Of a stretch of DNA of 64,000 nucleotides, positions 1 to 6,760 are shown piece by piece. The DNA comes from Reyranella humidisoli. Lineage in GTDB: Bacteria; Pseudomonadota; Alphaproteobacteria; Reyranellales; Reyranellaceae. Below the pieces are notes generated by a model. That model made no database searches and was not told the DNA's origin. It was given only the letters and a program-made list of their open reading frames with translations. The DNA lies in the NCBI RefSeq assembly GCF_019039055.1, contig NZ_JAHOPB010000001.1:3012001-3076000 (forward strand), read 5' to 3'. A program made the position numbers and the translations under genes. The stretch's first letter is position 1, and each line of letters starts with the position of its first letter.

Positions 1-2
1 CG

Positions 3-497
3 GTGGACGTGGCCTATGCCGAGGAATGGAAGTTCGACCATGGCATCTCGGTGCCGCTGCATTTCCTGACGCCCGACTACGACCTGCCGATCGTGCCGGC
101 CAACATCAACTGCCAGGGTCCGCCGCTCGCGCCGCTGGCGCGTGCCTGGGCCTTCGGCGAGGCGCTGCGCCGCGCCGCCGATTCGGTGCCCGAGCGCATC
201 GCCCTGATCGGTACCGGCGGCCTCTCGCACTGGCCGGCAACGCCCGACTCGGGGAAGATCAATCGAGAGTGGGACAAGGAGTTCCTGCGCCGCTGGTCGG
301 CCAACGATCGCGAGGCGCTGCTGTCCTACACGGATGCCGAGACCTATCGCGAAGCAGGGCAGGGTGGCTTCGAGATCCGCACATTCATCGCGGCCGCGGC
401 GGCCGCGAAGGGCGCTAAAGGAACGGTCGACTTCTGCGAACCGGTCCCGATCTTCGCGGTGAGTTGCACGCTCGCGCACATGCACATCGCAGCATGA
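3..497 (+). CDS. LigB-family extradiol ring-cleavage dioxygenase, C-terminal part (5' end outside window)
   Basis: This is the C-terminal 160-odd residues of a class III extradiol dioxygenase (LigB superfamily: protocatechuate 4,5-dioxygenase beta chain, gallate dioxygenase, MhpB). Members open aromatic diol rings with a non-haem Fe(II). The visible evidence is the conserved segment GTGGLSHWPATP followed by a WDKEFL block and the ending IRTFIAAAAA...VDFCEPVP, which matches the tail of this family. The first readable codon is a GTG at position 3 but the frame is open to the window edge, so the true start lies upstream. The iron ligands lie in the missing N-terminal part, so substrate and activity cannot be judged. 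The next gene faces the other way. Confidence 0.8.
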   Translation: MDVAYAEEWKFDHGISVPLHFLTPDYDLPIVPANINCQGPPLAPLARAWAFGEALRRAADSVPERIALIGTGGLSHWPATPDSGKINREWDKEFLRRWSANDREALLSYTDAETYREAGQGGFEIRTFIAAAAAAKGAKGTVDFCEPVPIFAVSCTLAHMHIAA

Positions 498-503
498 AAA
501 GAT

Positions 504-627
504 AAGGATCCTTCGCTTCGCTCAGGATGACACAGTTGTTGTGGTCCGCGCGGTGCGCCATCCGCAAGATGGGCGCAGTGCGCCGCTCAAGAAAACGGTG
601 TCATCCTGAGCGAAGCGAAGGATCCTT
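504..627. repeat. Long inverted repeat, family A copy 1
   Basis: The arms at 504-533 and 598-627 are perfect 30-base inverted copies (arm begins AAGGATCCTTCGCTTCGCTC). They flank a 64-base centre that itself contains GC-rich complementary pieces. The element fills the gap between the converging dioxygenase and 2OG-Fe oxygenase genes. Two further copies lie at 2696-2794 and 14439-14537. Such REP-like palindromes often sit between convergent genes and may act as bidirectional terminators or mRNA stabilisers; that role is inferred. Confidence 0.85.
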
Positions 628-653
628 GCGCGTTCGACGGCCAGTCGAAGCCG

Positions 654-1406
654 TCAGGGCTTCTTCTTGAACGTCACCACCAGCACGTCGCGATAGGCGG
701 GGTGGGCCGGATTCTCCGGCTCGACCGGCGTGACGCCGTGATAGCAGCGGGCGTCGTCGACCAGCGCGGCATCGAGCGGATCGGTGAGGGTGAAGCTGCC
801 GAGCGCGCGCTTGTCGAGGTCGTGCACCGTCGTGGTGCCGCTGGCGATGTTGCGGCGGTTGATCAGCAGCACCAGCACATAGTCGACACCGTCGCGGTGC
901 ATGCCTTCGGGCGTCGGCTTGCCCTGCTCGCCGGTCTTCGCCTCGATGCGGAACTGGTGGACCTCGACGTGCCACTTCGCTGTCTCAGGCGCGAGGCGGC
1001 CGAACAAGGCGCGGCAATATTCGAGGATGGTCCGCATGGAGGCGCCGCCACCGATCTCGTCGTTCAACGGCTTGAACCAGCGCTCGATGCCGCCGTTCAG
1101 GTTGTTGTAGCTGAGGCCCTGGTAATGCGGCTGGTGTGCGCCACGCACAATCGCGCCCTGGCGCTCGGCTTCGTAGACGCCGAAGCGGCGCTTCCGGTAG
1201 CGGCCGCCATCGCCCATGTAGGTGTCGACCTCGAGATCGTTCCAGCTCTCGGCAAAGGCCGGCCAGTCGGCGAGCGTCCCGAAGCGCGCAAACGCAGTGC
1301 GCATGTCGGAGGCTTCGACGAAGGCATAGCCCGCGCGCTCGACGGAGGCGCGGATGCCCGAGGCATTCTGGAGACCGGTTCCGATTTCGCTCATGCGGCC
1401 AAGCAT
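654..1406 (-). CDS. 2OG-Fe(II) dioxygenase family protein
   Basis: A 250-residue protein resembling the 2OG-Fe dioxygenase family Pfam lists as 2OG-Fe_dioxy_2 (BsmA-like). It would be a soluble oxygenase using 2-oxoglutarate and Fe(II). The facial triad is readable: H170 and D172 in the segment MHRDGVDY, H223 in CYHGV, and R239 in YRD as the likely 2-oxoglutarate anchor, with an LFGRLAP region upstream. Related enzymes hydroxylate free amino acids, but the substrate here cannot be read. An alternative start five codons in (ATG at 1394) is equally plausible because neither ATG has a clear Shine-Dalgarno sequence. It is a single-gene unit converging on the dioxygenase fragment. Confidence 0.75.
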   Translation of the reverse strand: MLGRMSEIGTGLQNASGIRASVERAGYAFVEASDMRTAFARFGTLADWPAFAESWNDLEVDTYMGDGGRYRKRRFGVYEAERQGAIVRGAHQPHYQGLSYNNLNGGIERWFKPLNDEIGGGASMRTILEYCRALFGRLAPETAKWHVEVHQFRIEAKTGEQGKPTPEGMHRDGVDYVLVLLINRRNIASGTTTVHDLDKRALGSFTLTDPLDAALVDDARCYHGVTPVEPENPAHPAYRDVLVVTFKKKP

Positions 1407-1598
1407 AGCACCGCATGTCCATCGTTCGGCAGGTGAGGCGCATGAAGGTTTCTAGGGATTGCGCCGACCACGGCCAGGCCGCATCGCGGCTGACATCAAG
1501 GTGGATTTGCCGCGGCCCTCTACGTCACAATCGCCGGGCTTCGTCGCTCTGGCCCGTGAACTGCGCGGGCTGGTCGGCGCCGAGAGGGAGAGCGAGTG

Positions 1599-2483
1599 AT
1601 GGCTTATGCAACGACCGACGATGGCGTGAAGCTCTACTACGAAGAGACGGGGGCGGGCGCGCCGATCGTGTTCGTGCACGAATTCGCCGCCGACCACCGC
1701 TCGTGGGAAATGCAGATGCGCCATTTCGGCCAGCGCTATCGCTGCATCACCTACGGCGCGCGCGGCTATCCGCCGTCGGACGTACCCGAGAAGCCCGAGA
1801 GCTACAGCCAGAACCGCGCCACCGACGATATCCTGGCGGTGATGGATCATCTCGAGATCGACAAGGCCCATATCGTCGGGCTGTCGATGGGCGGCTTCGC
1901 CAGCCTGCATTTCGGCTTCCGCCATCCCGCCCGCGCCCGTTCGCTGGTCGTGGCCGGCGTCGGCTACGGCGCAGAGAAGCACGAGCAGGCGAAGTTCAAG
2001 GCCGAGGTCGGCATCGTTGCCAGGTCGCTGCTGGAAGAGGGCATGGCGGCCTTCGCCGGCAAGTACGCCTACGGCCCGACGCGCGTTCAGTTCGAGAACA
2101 AGGATCCGCGCGGCTTCGCCGAGTTCAAGGCCGCCCTGGCCGAGCATTCGGCGCTGGGCTCGGCCAACACCCAGCTCGGTTGCCAGGGCGAACGGCCCTC
2201 GCTCTACGACCTGGTCGACAAGATGCGCGCGATGACGGTGCCGACGCTGGTGCTGACCGGCGACGAGGACTGGCCCTGCCTTGCGCCGTCGATGCTGATG
2301 AAGCGCGAGATCCCGTCGGCGGCGCTGGCGGTGATGCCGAACTGCGGCCACACGATCAATCTCGAGGATCCCGACCAGTTCAATCGCATCGTTGGCGATT
2401 TCATCGTCCAGGTCGAAGCTGGCCGCTGGCCCAGGCGCGATCCGCGGGCCATTTCGGGCTCGATCACGGGGATGAAGTCCTAG
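1599..2483 (+). CDS. Alpha/beta-fold hydrolase
   Basis: A 294-residue alpha/beta hydrolase, probably cytoplasmic (no signal peptide). The nucleophile elbow is GLSMGG with S96; the likely acid is D222 or D224 in LTGDEDWP, and the base H251 in NCGHTINLE. The oxyanion region is VFVHEFAADHRSW, where the usual HGF/HGW is HEF. The cap region (about 120-210) resembles the 3-oxoadipate enol-lactonase / aryl-ester hydrolase group, but the substrate is not identifiable. The ATG at 1599 is chosen over the GTG three bases upstream because GAGAGGGAG lies at the right distance. It is a lone gene followed by inverted repeats. Confidence 0.8.
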   Translation: MAYATTDDGVKLYYEETGAGAPIVFVHEFAADHRSWEMQMRHFGQRYRCITYGARGYPPSDVPEKPESYSQNRATDDILAVMDHLEIDKAHIVGLSMGGFASLHFGFRHPARARSLVVAGVGYGAEKHEQAKFKAEVGIVARSLLEEGMAAFAGKYAYGPTRVQFENKDPRGFAEFKAALAEHSALGSANTQLGCQGERPSLYDLVDKMRAMTVPTLVLTGDEDWPCLAPSMLMKREIPSAALAVMPNCGHTINLEDPDQFNRIVGDFIVQVEAGRWPRRDPRAISGSITGMKS

Positions 2484-2520
2484 CGCCATTCCGGTCGAGG
2501 AAGAATCGCCACTGCAAAGA

Positions 2521-2635
2521 CCACCTCACCCTGAGAAGCGCTCCGCAGGAGCGCGTCTCGAAGGGTGGGCACGCGCACCGAGTTTGTTGCCCATCCTTCG
2601 AGACGGCGCTTCGCGCCTTCTCAGGATAAGGTCGG
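2521..2635. repeat. Imperfect long inverted repeat, family B
   Basis: The left arm 2521-2570 and right arm 2589-2635 are inverted and share the cores CCTGAGAAG and GTCTCGAAGG. Each arm carries its own small hairpin (GCGCTCC...AGCGC on the left, GGCGC-TTC-GCGCC on the right), so the RNA would fold as a branched cruciform. It lies just after the hydrolase gene and together with the family A copy at 2696-2794 fills the 309-base space up to the SDR gene; I see no gene there. Confidence 0.7.
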
Positions 2636-2695
2636 TGGGTCAATGTGAGACGGAAAGACTCTAGAGGCGCCACGGCCTATTTGTTGAAGCGACGG

Positions 2696-2794
2696 AAGGA
2701 TCCTTCGCTGCGCTCAGGCTGACACCTTTGTTTGAATCGGCGCACTGGGCCAATGCCACTACCCGTGTCATCCCGAGCGTAGCGAGGGATCCTT
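2696..2794. repeat. Long inverted repeat, family A copy 2 (diverged)
   Basis: The arms 2696-2725 and 2765-2794 are inverted with about four mismatches and match the arms of copies 1 and 3. The right arm runs into the end of the leftward SDR gene: the complement of its last two bases forms part of that gene's stop codon at 2793-2795. Insertion or expansion of the repeat may therefore have set the end of the gene. Confidence 0.8.
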
Positions 2795-3551
2795 AGGCGG
2801 TGAGTCCCCCGTCGCACACGAACTCGGATCCCGTCGAAAAGGTCGACTCGTCCGAGAGCAGGAACAGGATCATGTGCGCGACCTCGTCGGCCTGGCCGAG
2901 GCGGCCGAGCGGGTGGAGGTCTTCGAGTGCCTGGCGGCCGGTCATGTTGCCCACGTTGCTGTCGAGCCGCGGCGCGATCATCGGCGTGTCGATGTAGCCC
3001 GGATGCACCGAATTGCAGCGGATGTTGTACTTCTGCTGTGCACAGTGGAGCGCGATGTTCTTGCTGAGGGTGCGCACCGCGCCCTTGGAGGCGCAGTAGG
3101 CCATGGCGTAGGAGGCGCCACGCAGGCCCAGCACCGAGGAGATGTTCACGATCGAGCCGCCGCCTGCCGCCTTCATCGCCGGGATGGCGTGCTTGCAGCC
3201 GAGGAACGTGCCCAGCGAGTTGATGTCGTTGACGCGGCGGTATTCCGCAAGCGTGCAGTCCTCGATCGAGTTGCGCACGCCGACGCCTGCAGCATTGAGC
3301 AGCCCGTGCAGTGCGCCGAATTTTTCGACGGTGGCGGCGACGGCGGCCTGCCAGCTCTCTTCCTGCACGACGTCGAGCGGCACGAAGTGCGCGGCCGCGC
3401 CGAGTTCGGCGGCGAGCGCCTGGCCCCTGGTCTCATCGCGATCGGCCAGCACCGCCTTGCCGCCCTCGCGCACGACCATGCGCGCGGTCGCCGCACCGAT
3501 GCCCGACGCGCCGCCGCTCAACAGGACGACCTTGTTCTCAAGACGGGGCAA
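2793..3551 (-). CDS. SDR family NAD(P)-dependent oxidoreductase
   Basis: A 252-residue classical short-chain dehydrogenase/reductase. The cofactor-binding motif SGGASGIG spans residues 12-19, NAAG 86-89, the active-site serine is S138/S139 in NISS, and Y152-x3-K156 lies in YCASK. D60 in the PLDV segment matches the adenine-contacting Asp. It would reversibly oxidise a secondary alcohol or reduce a ketone; the substrate is unknown. Its start overlaps the last 14 bases of the upstream SDR gene, so the two are probably co-translated. The two proteins share long stretches such as FLGCK-AI, RCNSVHPG and EF-DGGLTA, indicating a tandem duplication. Confidence 0.88.
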   Translation of the reverse strand: MPRLENKVVLLSGGASGIGAATARMVVREGGKAVLADRDETRGQALAAELGAAAHFVPLDVVQEESWQAAVAATVEKFGALHGLLNAAGVGVRNSIEDCTLAEYRRVNDINSLGTFLGCKHAIPAMKAAGGGSIVNISSVLGLRGASYAMAYCASKGAVRTLSKNIALHCAQQKYNIRCNSVHPGYIDTPMIAPRLDSNVGNMTGRQALEDLHPLGRLGQADEVAHMILFLLSDESTFSTGSEFVCDGGLTA

Positions 3552-4332
3552 GGAGCGACCTCCTCTGCAATCCGGCAGTCAAACCTCCGTCGGAGGTGAA
3601 CTCCGCGCCGGTGACGAAAGACGAGCGGTCCGAGGCCAGCCACAGCACCAGCTCGCCCAGATCCTGCGGCTCGGCCATGCGGCCGATCGGATGGCGCGAT
3701 CCCAGGAAGGCCTTGCCCTGCTCGCGGCCGACCGCCTGCCACAGCGGATTGAAGATCGCGGTATCGACGCCGCCCGGATGCACGGAATTGCAGCGGATCC
3801 CGTATTTCTGCTCCGCGCAGTAGAGAGCCACGCTCTTGCTCAACAGCCGCACCGCGCCCTTGCTGGCGGTGTAGGCCGTGGGGCCGGCGCCGCCGACCAG
3901 GCCGGCGATCGAGGAGATGTTGACGATCGAGCCGCCGGACGCGGCCTTGCCGGCGCCGAGATGCTTCATGCCCTGGATGGCGTACTTGCAGCCGAGGAAC
4001 ACGCCCTCGGAATTGATCGCCTGGACCTTCTGCCAGTTCTCTACGGTGGTGTTCTCCGGGTTGCCGGGGCCACCGGAGATGCCGGCATTGTTGACCATGA
4101 TGTCGAGCCGGCCTTCATGCTGCAGGACGTCTGCAAGCAGAGATTGCCAGGACTCCTCCGATGCAACGTCGTGCATCACGAAGCGGCCTGCGGACGCCTC
4201 CTTCGAACCCTCGGCCAGATCGGCCACGATCACCACGGCGCCGGCCGCCGCAAGCAGGGTCGCCGATGCAGCGCCGATACCGGACGCGCCGCCGGTGACG
4301 ACCGCCACCCTCCCGGAAAGTTCATCGCTCAT
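3538..4332 (-). CDS. SDR family NAD(P)-dependent oxidoreductase
   Basis: A 264-residue SDR, first gene of a two-gene leftward unit. Readable motifs are TGGASGIG (13-20), NNAG (81-84), S140/S141 in NISS and Y154-x3-K158 in YTASK. Compared with its neighbour it has an extra 10-15 residues after the canonical GGLTA end, produced where the reading frame runs over the start of the next gene. That C-terminal extension (LQRRSLLAPS) may be a by-product of the 14-base overlap. The paralogous pair may act on related hydroxy/keto substrates, a guess from family only. Confidence 0.88.
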   Translation of the reverse strand: MSDELSGRVAVVTGGASGIGAASATLLAAAGAVVIVADLAEGSKEASAGRFVMHDVASEESWQSLLADVLQHEGRLDIMVNNAGISGGPGNPENTTVENWQKVQAINSEGVFLGCKYAIQGMKHLGAGKAASGGSIVNISSIAGLVGGAGPTAYTASKGAVRLLSKSVALYCAEQKYGIRCNSVHPGGVDTAIFNPLWQAVGREQGKAFLGSRHPIGRMAEPQDLGELVLWLASDRSSFVTGAEFTSDGGLTAGLQRRSLLAPS

Positions 4333-4391
4333 GTCGAGGCGACCATAGCGGCTAACCGCGCGCTGCGTTAGCGTATCGTCAGGAGGATCGC

Positions 4392-4709
4392 ATGGCGAAG
4401 TTGACGCATGTTCTCGGACTGATGGCGGCGCCGCTGGCGCTGGCGGCCTGCACGCAGACGGCGGGCGGACCGCCGCCCGGCATGACGGCGGCCCAGGGGG
4501 CGGCCTATTGCAGCAAGCTCACCACGGTCTACAGCGAGTACGTCGCGGGCGTCAGCACTTCGATGGGCGGCGTCGGCCGTGGCGGCGGGCAATCCGACAT
4601 CGATGCCCGGGTGGCGATCGCCCAATGCCAGGACGGCAACACCGCCGCCGGCATTCCGGTGCTGCAGCGCGAGCTGCGCGACAACAAAGTCGAGGTGCCG
4701 GCGCCATGA
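4392..4709 (+). CDS. Small lipoprotein, tandem paralogue 1
   Basis: A 105-residue predicted lipoprotein. A short hydrophobic signal (about residues 3-19) ends in a lipobox-like LAAC, after which the mature chain begins CTQTA. The mature part has a PPPGM motif, one Cys in AAYCSKL, another in AQCQDG and a C-terminal block IPVLQRELR-NKVEVP that looks like a short helical repeat. I do not recognise a named family. The preceding AGGAGG at 4380-4385 is a good ribosome binding site. It overlaps the next gene by ATGA and is clearly its paralogue. Confidence 0.75.
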   Translation: MAKLTHVLGLMAAPLALAACTQTAGGPPPGMTAAQGAAYCSKLTTVYSEYVAGVSTSMGGVGRGGGQSDIDARVAIAQCQDGNTAAGIPVLQRELRDNKVEVPAP

Positions 4710-5032
4710 TCCGGATTACGCGCTCGCTGGCCCGCCTTGCCGGGCTCGCTCTCCTGCCGCTGCTGGCGGCGGCCTGCACACAGACGGCCAGCGGCCCGCC
4801 GCCCGGCATGTCGGCGGCCCAGGCCGCTGCCTATTGCAGCAAGCTCAGCTGGGCCTACGGCGAGTATGTCGCCAGCGGGCTGGGCGACAGCGCGGGCGAC
4901 GACGACAACACCAACGCCGACATCAACGCCCGTCTGGCGATCGCCCAGTGCCATGAGGGCCAGACCGGCGCCGCCATCCCGGTGCTGCAGCAGGAGCTCC
5001 GCCGCAACAAGGTGCCGGTGCCTCCGGTCTGA
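4706..5032 (+). CDS. Small lipoprotein, tandem paralogue 2
   Basis: A 108-residue lipoprotein whose ATG overlaps the stop of the preceding gene (ATGA), indicating translational coupling. It repeats the layout of its neighbour: a signal with lipobox LAAAC, the mature start CTQTA, GPPPGM, AAYCSKL, a DINARLAIAQC segment and an IPVLQQELR-NKVPVP end. The middle differs: this copy has an acidic DSAGDDDN stretch where the other has a glycine-rich stretch. Two Cys outside the lipobox are conserved in both, so a disulphide in the periplasm is plausible. Function unknown. A strong terminator follows. Confidence 0.75.
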   Translation: MIRITRSLARLAGLALLPLLAAACTQTASGPPPGMSAAQAAAYCSKLSWAYGEYVASGLGDSAGDDDNTNADINARLAIAQCHEGQTGAAIPVLQQELRRNKVPVPPV

Positions 5033-5051
5033 TCCGGCCTGCGCAAAAGAA

Positions 5052-5085
5052 AACCCGCGCGGTCTCCCGCGCGGGTTCGTTTTTC
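5052..5085. terminator. Bidirectional intrinsic terminator
   Basis: A perfect 11-bp stem, AACCCGCGCGG (5052-5062) with CCGCGCGGGTT (5067-5077) and a TCTC loop, is followed on the + strand by CGTTTTTC. On the other strand it is followed by TTTCTTTT, so it can end both the lipoprotein pair and the leftward binding-protein gene. Confidence 0.92.
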
Positions 5086-5102
5086 TCACCTGCGGACGAA
5101 GG

Positions 5103-6299
5103 CTAGAAGAGCAGATCGCCCTTCACCAGTACCCAGCGGCCGTTCTTGACTTCCTGGATCTGGGTGATCGTCGTCGCCAGATGGTTGGTCTTGGAGAACT
5201 TGGTCGGTGGTGAGCCGAAGATGTCCTGGTAGACGCTTCCCGACTCCATCGCATCGAGCAGCTTCTGGCCCGTGAGGTCCTTGCCCGCGACCTGCGCGTA
5301 GTGGGCGAAGGTCATGACGGCGTTGTAGCCAATGACGGCCTGGCTGTTCGGCTCGACATTGAACTTCTTGAAATAGGCTTCGCACCAATCCTTGACGGCA
5401 CCTGTCGAGGTGTCGCGATAGGGAATGACGAAGCCCGCCGCCGCGTACAGGCCCTCGACCAGTTCCTTTCCGAGCGCGGGGATTTCGAGCACGTTGACCG
5501 GCGTCGCGCCGAGCCAGACCGGCGCGAACCCGATCTTCTTGGCCTCTGCCATCAGGCCGATCGTCTCGCGAATGACGGTACCCATCACCACGAGGTCGCA
5601 TCCGTCGGACTTCATCTTCGCGGCCTGGGCGCTGAAGTCGGAGGCGCCGCGCTTGTAGGTCGTGACCGACGCGGGCTTCATCTTCATGGCTTCGAGCTGC
5701 TGGGTGAAGCCGTCGAACACGTTCTTACCGTATTCGTCGTCCTGGTACATGATGCAGGCGGCCTTGGGCTTCTTCCATTCGACCATGTACTTGACCGCGG
5801 CCCGCGTGCTCTCGACGTAGGGCAGCAGGTTGTTGAACTTCAGACGCTCCTGCGGCTTCTTCGGGTCGAACTTGAAGGTGAACTCCGCTGCCGTCAGCGG
5901 GAATAGCTGAGGGACGCCCGCGTCGAACAGGATGTCCTGCGAAGCAAGGACGGTCGGCGAGCCCATCGGGCCCACCATGGCGAACACCTTGTCCTTCTCC
6001 ACCATCTTCTGGCTCGCCAGCACCGCCTTCTTCGGGTCGTACTGGCTGTCCTCGGCGACGAGGCGGATCTTGCGCCCGTGGATGCCGCCCTTGGCGTTGA
6101 CGTCATCGACGGCGAGCTGCATGCCGTTGAGGACGGGGACGCCCCATACCTTGATCGGACCTGAAAGGTCCTGATGAGTACCCAACACGATTTCGGTGCT
6201 GGTGACGCCCTGATTGGTGACCTTGGTCTGCGCGACGGCGGGCAATACCGCCAGCGTGGTCGTGCAGGCAAGCGTCACCGCGAATGCCTTGAAATGCAT
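5103..6299 (-). CDS. ABC transporter substrate-binding protein, Liv type
   Basis: A 398-residue periplasmic binding protein of the branched-chain amino-acid (type I, LivK-like) family. The signal peptide is MHFKAFAVTLACTTTLAVLP ending at AVAQ. The mature protein shows the family landmarks: EIVLGTHQDLSGP, NGMQLAVDDVNAKGGI-GRKI, a second lobe with ACIMYQDDEYGKNVFDG, and the tail NGRWVLVKGDLLF. The start at 6299 is preferred because GGAGGA lies eight bases upstream; 17 more codons are open upstream but lack a site. It lies downstream of the livHMGF and acyl-CoA synthetase genes in the same direction and probably supplies their importer. The neighbouring CoA ligase suggests a carboxylic acid ligand rather than an amino acid; this is inference. 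Confidence 0.88.
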   Translation of the reverse strand: MHFKAFAVTLACTTTLAVLPAVAQTKVTNQGVTSTEIVLGTHQDLSGPIKVWGVPVLNGMQLAVDDVNAKGGIHGRKIRLVAEDSQYDPKKAVLASQKMVEKDKVFAMVGPMGSPTVLASQDILFDAGVPQLFPLTAAEFTFKFDPKKPQERLKFNNLLPYVESTRAAVKYMVEWKKPKAACIMYQDDEYGKNVFDGFTQQLEAMKMKPASVTTYKRGASDFSAQAAKMKSDGCDLVVMGTVIRETIGLMAEAKKIGFAPVWLGATPVNVLEIPALGKELVEGLYAAAGFVIPYRDTSTGAVKDWCEAYFKKFNVEPNSQAVIGYNAVMTFAHYAQVAGKDLTGQKLLDAMESGSVYQDIFGSPPTKFSKTNHLATTITQIQEVKNGRWVLVKGDLLF

Positions 6300-6492
6300 G
6301 TTTCGTTTCCTCCACTGCTGCGCTCTTTGTCTTTTCGGCGGGTGGCGCAAACGACCCGGTCCGTCGTCGCTTTGCGCGACTTATAAGCAATTAGAGCAGT
6401 TTCGCAGCGGTTATGCACGACGAAACGGAGGACTCTGGCTTTCAAAAAAAGCCCGGCGCTGGCTTGGGTCTTTGCGGCAGAGGGGACCACCT
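6300..6492. other. Upstream region of the binding-protein gene, no gene seen
   Basis: No intact gene is visible. On the minus strand a TATAAG hexamer (complement around 6380-6385) could be a -10 element for the binding-protein gene, but I could not find a convincing -35 at the right spacing. The region is bounded on the right by the decayed fragment at 6493-6670. Confidence 0.4.
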
Positions 6493-6670
6493 CTATCCGC
6501 TCCTGAGTTCGCGCTTCAGCACGATCCAGCGGCGGTCCGTGACCTGCAGCAAGCGCGTACATGGTGACTGCGGCGGCAGTCAGCCCGGGCTCGGGGACGG
6601 CCTCGTTGCAGCCGTCCAGTACGTTCCCGCCGAACTCGTCGTCATGGTTGGTCACGCAGGGCTTCTTGGT
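6493..6670 (-). pseudogene. Remnant of a second Liv-type substrate-binding protein gene
   Basis: Two pieces of a paralogous binding protein are readable in different frames. The first (about 6557-6670) encodes KKPCVTNHDDEFGGNVLDG... and ...AAAVTMY, which aligns with CIMYQDDEYGKNVFDG and PASVTTY in the intact gene downstream. The second (6493-6549) encodes LQVTDRRWIVLKRELRSG followed by a TAG stop and matches the C-terminal tail (EVKNGRWVLVKGD) of that family. The 100-plus residues normally between them are gone and the frame shifts at the joint. This is a deletion remnant, not a functional gene; no start or signal peptide survives. Confidence 0.75.
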
Positions 6671-6760
6671 GACCTGCTCCTGCATCAGGTGGCGCGCACT
6701 GGCGCGCACGCTCCTCCAACTAGACTCTACGGAACTCTCTCGGACCCGGTTCGCCCCGGC

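Noticed and set aside
6275-6709. A 144-codon leftward frame as an intact gene
   Set aside because: Only its first third resembles a binding protein and the rest is out of frame or non-coding; it is annotated as a pseudogene remnant instead.
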